Source: CALXJM01 sp963930325
Lineage (GTDB): Bacteria > Bacillota > Clostridia > TANB77 > CAG-508
Assembly: GCA_963930325.1 (NCBI GenBank)
Contig: CAWVME010000008.1
Span: 1-26,650 of the forward strand
Direction: 5' to 3'
Length of the DNA stretch: 26,650 nucleotides
The notes below the pieces were generated by a model that was not told where the DNA came from, did no database searches, and was given only the letters and a program-made list of their open reading frames with translations. Below are positions 1 to 5,175 of the stretch, in pieces (within the stretch, counting starts at the first letter, position 1; the number at the start of each line of letters is the position of its first letter). The position numbers and the translations under genes are program-made.

Positions 1-143
1 AATATTATTTGCCCGCAAACATAAAATCAACACGCAATATATATAAATATAATAATAAAAAGCGCCACATAAAATTGTAAATGAGCAACATGAACATATA
101 GAGAAATGTAGGGGCGAACATTGTTCGCCCGCAAACACAAAAA
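1..143. repeat. Copy of a ~120-bp interspersed repeat with 19-bp palindromic core
   Basis: Seen directly: positions 112-130 form a near-perfect palindrome with arms GGGCGAACA and TGTTCGCCC around one base. The flanking ~110 bp (1-111) is the reverse complement, with scattered substitutions, of 1921-2060. Both share a long T/A-rich tract and the ATATATTGCGTGTTG-type segment. The first bases look like the end of a neighbouring unit. A weak promoter-like pair, TTGTAA (75-80) and TATAGA (97-102) with 16-bp spacing, lies inside the repeat and could serve the gene starting at 163. No protein-coding potential is seen. Confidence 0.8.
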
Positions 144-162
144 TTTTAGAAAGGAATAGTTT

Positions 163-1137
163 ATGGAAAAATTAAAAATAGGAGATGAAATTCGAATCAT
201 TGCTCCTTCTAAAAGCATTAAAGATAAGCAAGACGAGCTCGTTTTGCTTTCTAAGCAAACTTTAGAAAACATGGGATTTAAAATAACTTTTGGCAACAAT
301 GTTACAAAAGTAAGAGAATATTATGAAAGTGCTACAGTAAAAGAAAGGGTAGAAGATTTAGAAGAGGCTTTTTTAGATAAAAATGTAAAAGCCATTTTAT
401 GCGCTAGAGGGGGTTTTTCAGTTAATCAAATATTAGAATATATTAATTATGACTTAATAAAAGCAAACCCTAAAATTATTTGTGGATTTTCGGACATTAC
501 AGCTTTAGCAAATAGCATATATGCTAAAACTGGAATTGAAACCTATATTGGGTTAAATTTTTCGAGTTTTGCCATGAAAAAGGGAATAGAGTATTCTTTA
601 AAATATTTTAAAAAAGTGCTAATGGAAGAAGAATTGGTAGAATTAGAGCCAGCTGAATACTGGAGCAATGACTACTGGCAACAAGAACAGGAACAAAGAA
701 ATTTTATAAAAAATGAGGGAATGTTTGTTATTCAAGAAGGAGAAGCAGAAGGTGAAATTATTGGAGGAAATTTATGTACTCTAAATTTACTACAAGGTAC
801 TCCATATATGCCAGATATAAAAAATAAAATTCTTTTTTTAGAGGATGATGGAATGGCAGGAGAAGAGTTCTTTTTGGAATTTGATAGAAACCTAGAATCT
901 TTATTACAACTACCAGGTTCAGAATTACTAAAAGGGATTGTATTAGGAAGGGCAGAACTTGTATGTAATATGACAAAAGAAAAATGGATAACAATAATAA
1001 AACAAAAAGAAAAACTAAAATCCATTCCAATTATTGCAAATGTAGATTTTGGTCATACTACGCCAATGATAACTTTCCCTATTGGAAGAAAATGCAAATT
1101 AAAAGCATATGAAAACAAAATACAATGTGAATTTTAA
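163..1137 (+). CDS. LD-carboxypeptidase, serine peptidase family S66 (LdcA/MccF-like)
   Basis: Cytoplasmic serine peptidase of family S66. Members cut the bond between an L- and a D-amino acid in recycled murein peptides (LdcA type) or act on modified nucleotide peptides (MccF type). The 324-residue length fits the family. The N-terminal lobe has GDEIRIIAPS (7-16) and ARGGFS (81-86). The nucleophile is probably Ser110 in GFSD, with Glu227 in LFLEDDG and His298 in FGHTTP completing the family Ser-Glu-His triad. There is no signal peptide. The ATG at 163 follows AGAAAGGA (148-155). The gene converges on the BI-1 family gene and shares a terminator with it. The extended 160-215 region ending in IIGGNLCTLNLL is closer to MccF-type members in feel, but I cannot decide between the two activities, so no symbol is given. 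Confidence 0.88.
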   Translation: MEKLKIGDEIRIIAPSKSIKDKQDELVLLSKQTLENMGFKITFGNNVTKVREYYESATVKERVEDLEEAFLDKNVKAILCARGGFSVNQILEYINYDLIKANPKIICGFSDITALANSIYAKTGIETYIGLNFSSFAMKKGIEYSLKYFKKVLMEEELVELEPAEYWSNDYWQQEQEQRNFIKNEGMFVIQEGEAEGEIIGGNLCTLNLLQGTPYMPDIKNKILFLEDDGMAGEEFFLEFDRNLESLLQLPGSELLKGIVLGRAELVCNMTKEKWITIIKQKEKLKSIPIIANVDFGHTTPMITFPIGRKCKLKAYENKIQCEF

Positions 1138-1167
1138 AGAGGAACTTCAAAAAAAGTTCCTCTTTAA
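1134..1167. terminator. Bidirectional intrinsic terminator between convergent genes
   Basis: Perfect 14-bp stem (1134-1147 with 1154-1167, TTAAAGAGGAACTT arm) and a 6-nt loop. The stem begins and ends in A/T runs, so it can act for the plus-strand peptidase gene, whose stop codon lies in the stem, and for the minus-strand gene ending at 1179. Confidence 0.85.
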
Positions 1168-1178
1168 AGTTTGTAATA

Positions 1179-1832
1179 CTAATTTCTTCTTTTTCCGAAT
1201 AAAGAAAGAATTCTCAAGAAGATATTAATAAAATCTAAGTATAATTCCATAGCACCATAAATATGAAGTTTATCAATTGGTAAATCAGGGCTATCTGCTA
1301 AAGCTTTAATTTTATTCATATCATAAATAGTAATACCAAAAAATACAAATAAAATAACCCAATCTAGAATAATATCAAGTGTGGTATTTCCCATAAAAAT
1401 GTTAATAATGCTTACAATAAGACCAACAATTAAAATAGCAAAAAGCGGTTTATGCCAACTGCTTAAATCATCTTGTGTTTTATAACCATAAAATGCAAGA
1501 CCACCAAAAGCAAGTGCAGCAGCTACAAATAAAAGACCAATAGAGCTTAATTCAAAAACAGCAAATATACAAGAAAGTGTAACTCCATTTAAAGCAGCAT
1601 AAACAAAATAAAGTATGGCTACCACGGTTGGTGAAAGTTTTTTAAATAACCAAGAGAATAAAATAACAACAACTAATTCTAAAATTAAAAGGATATTAAA
1701 AAAATCACCATACAATATTTCTTCAAGTAAGCCAGAATAATATGTGTATCCAGCTACTAAAGCAGATCCAAAAAGGCCTAAAAACATCCAGAAGAATGTT
1801 TTTGGAATTAATTTATTTTCTGCATCTCCCAA
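1179..1832 (-). CDS. Bax inhibitor-1 (BI-1/YccA/YetJ) family membrane protein
   Basis: A 217-residue polytopic membrane protein of the BI-1 (TMBIM) family. About seven hydrophobic segments are spread over the whole length. The family signature is near the C-terminus: YDMNKIK (about 167-173) carries the conserved Asp, and ELYLDFINIFLRILSLFG forms the last segment. Bacterial relatives such as YetJ are pH-sensitive calcium leak channels; the role here is inferred only from family. The start is a TTG at 1830-1832, chosen because a strong AGGAGGG (minus strand, 1840-1846) lies 7 nt upstream and no better start exists. The gene is monocistronic, between a promoter at 1872-1900 and the shared terminator at 1134-1167. 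Confidence 0.9.
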   Translation of the reverse strand: MGDAENKLIPKTFFWMFLGLFGSALVAGYTYYSGLLEEILYGDFFNILLILELVVVILFSWLFKKLSPTVVAILYFVYAALNGVTLSCIFAVFELSSIGLLFVAAALAFGGLAFYGYKTQDDLSSWHKPLFAILIVGLIVSIINIFMGNTTLDIILDWVILFVFFGITIYDMNKIKALADSPDLPIDKLHIYGAMELYLDFINIFLRILSLFGKRRN

Positions 1833-1871
1833 TTTATTTCCCTCCTTTAAAAAATATATAATATATATACT

Positions 1872-1900
1872 ATTATACTATATGAATAGAAATATTACAA
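1872..1900 (-). promoter_or_regulatory. SigA-type promoter for the BI-1 family gene
   Basis: On the minus strand TTGTAA (1895-1900) and TATAAT (1872-1877) are 17 bp apart, about 40 bp upstream of the TTG start. The -10 is perfect and the -35 matches 4 of 6. Confidence 0.55.
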
Positions 1901-1920
1901 TATTAGAGATTAACGAAATT

Positions 1921-2290
1921 AGTTGCGGGCGAACAATGTTCGCCCCTACATTTCTCTACATGTTTATGTTACGCCTTTGCAGTTTTATATGTTGCTTTTT
2001 ATTGCTATTATATTTATATATATTGCGTGTTGGTTTTGCGTTTGCGGAGGACATTGTTTGTTTCTACAAATTCCTACAATGTTTGTGCTACGTATTTGCA
2101 ATAATTTTTATGTATGTTTTTTATTACTAAATTGCAAATGGTGAATAAAAAACCAGCAAAGACATGTGCGGGGGACATTGTTTGCCCATACGAGTTTCTA
2201 GTATGTTTATATTACATATTAACAGAAATTTTCATATACATTTAGCTGCTATTATTTCGGTTTTTTAATATGTAACATATTGTGAATTCA
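1921..2290. repeat. Tandem degenerate copies of the ~120-bp palindrome-core repeat
   Basis: Gene-free stretch (1833-2401) filled mainly by repeats. Copy A (1921-2040) has an intact 19-bp core at 1927-1945 and is the inverted partner of 1-143. Copy B (about 2041-2160, core GCGGAGGACATTGTTTG) and copy C (about 2161-2285, core GCGGGGGACATTGTTTG) align to A with many substitutions. A still weaker copy begins near 2290. The core resembles REP-type palindromes that occur in multiple intergenic copies in other bacteria. Short open frames over this region look like chance translations of the repeat. Confidence 0.7.
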
Positions 2291-2370
2291 TATTTTTGAG
2301 TGACAACATTGTTTGCTCAAAAAATCTTACACATTCTGCAAATCTGTTCTTTCAAAACAGCAGAAAACAT

Positions 2371-2398
2371 GTAGGGGCGAACAGTGTTCGCCCGCAAA
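2371..2398. repeat. Isolated palindromic repeat core downstream of yabG
   Basis: Third well-preserved core: 2375-2393 has arms GGGCGAACA and TGTTCGCCC around one base, with the same GTAG and GCAAA borders as the 112-130 copy. It begins just after the yabG stop codon and could stabilise or end that transcript, although no T tract follows. Confidence 0.75.
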
Positions 2399-2401
2399 AT
2401 G

Positions 2402-3247
2402 CTATTTATTATAAAGCTTTGAAGCTAATTTAAGCCTTTTTTTCCCTCGAGCGCTTGTACCACCAATACCTTTCAAACCGTCTTTTAAATCTTCTGCAAT
2501 TTCATTTATGGATATAAATCGAGTATCAGAAGTTAAAGCAACTTTTTCAGCTACAACTAAAGGATCGATAAAATCAATTAAAATTCTACCTGGAGAAGAA
2601 GCAAAGTTGGCACCAGAAGCCATCAATGCTTCAAAAAAGCTCTGGCAGGCACCTGCAAAAATGACTAATTCGCCATTTTTTCCTATCCATTTTCTAGCTT
2701 CCTGAACAGTTTTTATAAAATACCTAGAATTTCTATAATTATAAATATCATTGTAATTACTTCCGTTTTTAATCATAGAGTCATGGCCAGTGATTACTAA
2801 AATATCAGGTTCATACTTTTCTAACAGTCCATAAACATAATAGGCTTGCTTATTTTCTGGAATATTTCTAACAATTGCATCTAATCCTAGTTGCTTATAA
2901 TATTTTTGTGATTTTTCTGCATATTTTTTATCCCCATCTAAATGCAAAATTCTACCAGTGTAATAGGTATCATTTTTATAAAAAACACGCGGAGAATTCA
3001 TCTTTTTTAGCCACTGATTAACGCGTTTTTCAATTTTTTTATCAAAATTTTTTATACTATTTCTTACTTCTTGCTTTTCAATTAACTCGAGGTCTTCAAT
3101 TGGTGCATCTGCTTCAATGCGAATAGTAAGTCCTTTTAAAATAGCAAATTTATTTCCATTGGGAGTGCGAATAATTTTTTTTATGACGAATAAAATATCT
3201 TTTCCATAGGAAATTCTTCCTACTACATCACCTTTTTTAAAGTTCAA
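2402..3247 (-). CDS. yabG: Sporulation-specific coat-processing protease YabG
   Basis: YabG is a mother-cell protease that trims spore-coat and morphogenetic proteins (SpoIVA, SafA and others in Bacillus; SipL, SpoIVA and CspBA in Clostridioides). The product is 281 residues here. It begins with the typical NFKKGDVVGRISYGKDILF and keeps VITGHDS (His155) and FAGACQSFFEAL (Cys201), the positions I expect to be catalytic from work on clostridial YabG. I prefer the TTG at 3245-3247: an AGAGGTGAT Shine-Dalgarno lies 6 nt upstream and the protein then starts M-N-F-K-K-G-D as in relatives. An in-frame GTG at 3254-3256 is itself inside that Shine-Dalgarno. A SigK-type promoter lies immediately upstream. 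In Bacillus yabG is next to veg; here spoIIID and an ECF gene lie between them. Confidence 0.93.
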   Translation of the reverse strand: MNFKKGDVVGRISYGKDILFVIKKIIRTPNGNKFAILKGLTIRIEADAPIEDLELIEKQEVRNSIKNFDKKIEKRVNQWLKKMNSPRVFYKNDTYYTGRILHLDGDKKYAEKSQKYYKQLGLDAIVRNIPENKQAYYVYGLLEKYEPDILVITGHDSMIKNGSNYNDIYNYRNSRYFIKTVQEARKWIGKNGELVIFAGACQSFFEALMASGANFASSPGRILIDFIDPLVVAEKVALTSDTRFISINEIAEDLKDGLKGIGGTSARGKKRLKLASKLYNK

Positions 3248-3271
3248 ATTTATCACCTCTTATGCCTACTA

Positions 3272-3299
3272 TATCGTATGTCGAACTTTGTAAAAACGT
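3272..3299 (-). promoter_or_regulatory. SigK-type (late mother-cell) promoter of yabG
   Basis: On the minus strand CATACGATA (3272-3280) matches the SigK -10 pattern CATANNNTA exactly. An AC dinucleotide (3298-3299), the core of the SigK -35, lies 17 bp upstream. The predicted start of transcription is about 20 nt before the yabG start codon. yabG is a SigK-dependent gene in Bacillus subtilis. Confidence 0.65.
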
Positions 3300-3393
3300 G
3301 ATACGTTTGTTATATAATAAGAACAATAGCGGTTTTTCAGCATTTTATAAATTCTTATCTCATGTGTTATTACTGGCGAGAATTTTTTTGTTG

Positions 3394-3419
3394 TATAAGA
3401 AAAATTGATTTTTTCTATA
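3394..3419. repeat. Short hairpin repeat (copy 1 of a dispersed 26-bp family)
   Basis: A 26-bp A/T-rich hairpin beginning TATAAGAAAAATTG and ending TTTTTTCTATA. It matches 10233-10258 at about 21 of 26 positions, and both are self-complementary. Confidence 0.5.
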
Positions 3420-3425
3420 TAATAA

Positions 3426-3450
3426 AAAAGCGAAACAGAGTTCCGCTTTT
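3426..3450 (-). terminator. Intrinsic terminator of spoIIID
   Basis: Minus-strand stem AAAAGCGGAAC with GTTTCGCTTTT (11 pairs, one G-U) and a 3-nt loop, followed by TTATT. It lies 27 bp past the spoIIID stop codon and upstream of the yabG promoter. Confidence 0.75.
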
Positions 3451-3476
3451 GCATAGAATGAAAGATATAAAGATAT

Positions 3477-3740
3477 TTAGCATGCTTTATTTTTTCGACT
3501 ATATTTTAATTTTGTTGCCATTCCGCCTCTTATGTGCCTTTCTGCCTTATTTTCATTAAGAATTTCTCTTACTTCTATAGCTAAAGCTTGGTTAATATGA
3601 ATTAAGCGTTCACTAACATCTTTATGTACCGTACTCTTACTAATTCCAAATTTGGCAGCAGCTCCTCTTACAGTATCTCCAGTATCTATTATATAATGTG
3701 CTAGGTTTATTGCACGTTCTTCTATTGATACACCTTTCAC
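3477..3740 (-). CDS. spoIIID: Sporulation transcriptional regulator SpoIIID
   Basis: SpoIIID is the small DNA-binding regulator that modulates the SigE and SigK regulons in the mother cell. The 87-residue length is normal. The helix-turn-helix is clear: TVRGAAAKFGISKSTVHKDV (about 23-42), followed by the conserved basic tail HIRGGMATKLKY. The start is a GTG at 3738-3740 behind an AAAGGGGG Shine-Dalgarno on the minus strand. A possible SigE promoter is found at 3791-3819 and an intrinsic terminator at 3426-3450, so the gene is probably monocistronic. Confidence 0.96.
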   Translation of the reverse strand: MKGVSIEERAINLAHYIIDTGDTVRGAAAKFGISKSTVHKDVSERLIHINQALAIEVREILNENKAERHIRGGMATKLKYSRKNKAC

Positions 3741-3790
3741 TAAAAAGCCCCCTTTAAATACGACATTTGCTACATTTTATTCGGGGTAAG

Positions 3791-3819
3791 GTTGTATTAG
3801 AACGTATTTTTACTTATGA
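3791..3819 (-). promoter_or_regulatory. Possible SigE-type promoter of spoIIID
   Basis: On the minus strand TCATAAG (3813-3819) and AATACAAC (3791-3798) are 14 bp apart. They match the SigE patterns KMATATT and CATACAMT at 5 of 7 and 6 of 8 positions. spoIIID is SigE-dependent in Bacillus, which supports the reading. Confidence 0.4.
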
Positions 3820-3854
3820 ATAAGTACAAGCTTAAAAGTAACATTTAATAATAG

Positions 3855-3880
3855 AGAGGCCCATATTTTAGGGCCTCTTT
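3855..3880. terminator. GC-rich hairpin downstream of the ECF gene
   Basis: Perfect 8-bp stem AGAGGCCC (3855-3862) with GGGCCTCT (3871-3878) and an 8-nt loop. The plus-strand side is followed by TTTTTC; the minus-strand side has only a mixed CTATTATT tract. From position it should end the minus-strand ECF gene, although the T-rich side faces the other way. Confidence 0.6.
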
Positions 3881-3896
3881 TTCTAATAAGGCTTTT
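3880..3896. repeat. Left arm of a 17-bp inverted repeat bracketing the ECF gene
   Basis: TTTCTAATAAGGCTTTT at 3880-3896 is the exact reverse complement of 4469-4485. It lies in the 3' untranslated part of the minus-strand ECF transcript. Confidence 0.85.
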
Positions 3897-3908
3897 GCTT
3901 GCGAGCTT

Positions 3909-4442
3909 TTACTTTTTGCTAAACTTTTTTTCTAAGAATTTTCCGATTGGAATTCCGAATACAATAACTACGAATGAATTTACCCAAAATGTAGATACAC
4001 TACTGTGTAGTATTGCAACATAAGGAAGCCCAACCCATGCAGAGGAGATGAATGGCTTTATTCCTATAAGCAAGATAGCATTAATAACTAAAATTAAAAT
4101 AATTTGTGCTAATAATGCAACTATCCGCTTATTGATTCTTCTGGTGTAGCTAAATGTTAGCCCTATAAGCAATCCAATAAAGGTTGAAGAAATCAACCAT
4201 CCAAGATCGCTGATTACACCAAAAACCATCTGGTCTGAAAGGAAGGTTCCAAAAGCACCTATCATGGCTCCTGCAACAGGACCGTACAAATATGCAAAGA
4301 CAGTCAAAACTATGTAGGCCCAATTAGGGTGTGGTGCTATGCTGTAAACGGGAGCCGATGTTGCAAATCCTACGAGACCAAAAAGAATACACCCAAGTCC
4401 ATAAAGAAAAATCTTTTTCACAGTAAAGGTTGCCTTATTCAT
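3909..4442 (-). CDS. ECF transporter S component (substrate-binding membrane subunit)
   Basis: A 177-residue integral membrane protein with about five to six hydrophobic helices. It resembles S components of energy-coupling-factor vitamin/micronutrient importers, closest by eye to the UPF0397/PF07155 group: the segment WAYIVLTVFAYLYGPVAGAM, then IGAFGTFLSD, matches the group's usual FGPV-x-G-x-x-x-G-x-x-G pattern. S components bind the substrate and partner with an EcfT membrane protein and EcfA ATPases, none of which is in this window. The substrate cannot be read. The ATG at 4440-4442 is chosen because AAGGAGGT lies 7 nt upstream; an earlier in-frame ATG at 4460 precedes that Shine-Dalgarno. 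The promoter at 4507-4535 carries an overlapping palindrome, and a 17-bp inverted repeat brackets the gene. Confidence 0.82.
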   Translation of the reverse strand: MNKATFTVKKIFLYGLGCILFGLVGFATSAPVYSIAPHPNWAYIVLTVFAYLYGPVAGAMIGAFGTFLSDQMVFGVISDLGWLISSTFIGLLIGLTFSYTRRINKRIVALLAQIILILVINAILLIGIKPFISSAWVGLPYVAILHSSVSTFWVNSFVVIVFGIPIGKFLEKKFSKK

Positions 4443-4468
4443 GTTGTCTACCTCCTTCATGATGTTTT

Positions 4469-4485
4469 AAAAGCCTTATTAGAAA
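4469..4485. repeat. Right arm of the 17-bp inverted repeat bracketing the ECF gene
   Basis: AAAAGCCTTATTAGAAA at 4469-4485 is the exact complement of 3880-3896. It lies in the 5' untranslated region of the minus-strand transcript, upstream of the Shine-Dalgarno. Confidence 0.85.
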
Positions 4486-4506
4486 TTAAATAATTTATAT
4501 AATTAT

Positions 4507-4539
4507 ATTATACCTCCTCATCTGAGTTATGTCAACTCA
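4507..4539 (-). promoter_or_regulatory. Consensus SigA promoter with overlapping operator-like palindrome (ECF gene)
   Basis: Minus strand: TTGACA (4530-4535), 17-bp spacer, TATAAT (4507-4512), a perfect consensus promoter. A 17-bp palindrome, TGAGTT-5-AACTCA (4523-4539), covers the -35 box and part of the spacer, the position expected for a repressor site. The regulator is unknown. Confidence 0.8.
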
Positions 4540-4619
4540 ACAGCTTGTTACTAATGTATACAACAATTTTTCTAATTATGCTTTTTTAGTATTTGAAGTA
4601 ATGAAATATAAAAAACAGC

Positions 4620-4659
4620 TGTAACATAAATGTAATGCTTTTGTAACATAAATGTAACA
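4620..4659 (+). promoter_or_regulatory. Four TGTAACA heptamers at 11-bp spacing (Pho-box-like array)
   Basis: TGTAACA (4620-4626), TGTAATG (4631-4637), TGTAACA (4642-4648) and TGTAACA (4653-4659) are direct repeats exactly 11 bp apart. PhoP/PhoB and other OmpR-family response regulators bind such one-helical-turn direct repeats. The array sits in the divergent 4443-4790 gap between the ECF promoter and the veg promoter. The target gene and the regulator are inference. Confidence 0.5.
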
Positions 4660-4728
4660 TTCAAAAAAGAAAAACGTAAAAGCTATGTAGGAGTAAGCTT
4701 ACACAAGGAAGACACGAATTTTCGTTTT

Positions 4729-4757
4729 TTGACATTTTTTTATTTTTATGATAACAT
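4729..4757 (+). promoter_or_regulatory. SigA promoter of veg
   Basis: TTGACA (4729-4734), 17-bp spacer, TAACAT (4752-4757), with TG at 4749-4750 giving an extended -10. It starts transcription about 30 nt before the veg start codon; veg in Bacillus is known for a very strong vegetative promoter. Confidence 0.8.
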
Positions 4758-4790
4758 AAACACATCTTAAATAGAGGAGTTGATGATTGC

Positions 4791-5087
4791 ATGATTTACC
4801 AAAATGACATCGTAAACTTGAAAACAAATATCGAACAAAAGATAGGACAAAAGATAATTGTGAAAGGTTCTTTAGGAAGAAGCAAGCCTTTCGAGAAAGA
4901 AGCTACAATAGAAAAAATTTATCCCAATATTTTTGTAGTAAAATATGAAGAAAATAATAGAAGTGATACATATACATATAAGGATATATTAACAAGAAAT
5001 GTAGAAGTACAGGTATATGATGGAGAAAATTATAATCCATTAATTCCTCCAGCAACCACAACGGAAAGAAAAAGAAAAATTATATAA
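4791..5087 (+). CDS. veg: Veg family protein
   Basis: Veg is a small, highly expressed cytoplasmic protein with an SH3-like barrel. In Bacillus subtilis it stimulates biofilm matrix gene expression by interfering with SinR. This copy has 98 residues, slightly longer than Bacillus Veg because of a charged C-terminal tail from about 78 onward (VQVYDGENYNPLIPP, ending in KRKII). The core is typical: IGQKIIVKGSLGR, then ATIEKIYPNIFVVKY and YTYKDILT. The ATG at 4791 is used with GAGGAG at 4774-4779; the 11-nt spacing is longer than usual. The gene has its own promoter (4729-4757) and terminator (5096-5127). Confidence 0.92.
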   Translation: MIYQNDIVNLKTNIEQKIGQKIIVKGSLGRSKPFEKEATIEKIYPNIFVVKYEENNRSDTYTYKDILTRNVEVQVYDGENYNPLIPPATTTERKRKII

Positions 5088-5095
5088 TGTTTAAC

Positions 5096-5127
5096 AAAAA
5101 AATTCCTAAGCTTAGGAATTTTTTTTT
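5096..5127 (+). terminator. Intrinsic terminator of veg
   Basis: Perfect palindrome centred at 5110/5111 with TTCCTAAG and CTTAGGAA arms, flanked by an A run on the left and at least seven T on the right. Confidence 0.9.
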
Positions 5128-5175
5128 ATGCTTTTCATATACATGTAATAGTTTAAAATTAAGGAGGGATTAATT

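Noticed and set aside
1744..2144. Open frames of 128 and 73 codons on the plus strand
   Set aside because: They run through the repeat array and antisense to the BI-1 gene, have no Shine-Dalgarno and encode only hydrophobic chance sequence.
4443..4510. Riboswitch ahead of the ECF gene
   Set aside because: The predicted leader is only about 55 nt, A/T-rich, and shows no fold beyond the 17-bp repeat arm; no known aptamer motif is seen.
5128..5170. SigE or SigK promoter for the sipL-like gene (CATATACATGTA)
   Set aside because: Matches to either -10 are partial and no -35 fits; the region is squeezed between the veg terminator and the Shine-Dalgarno.
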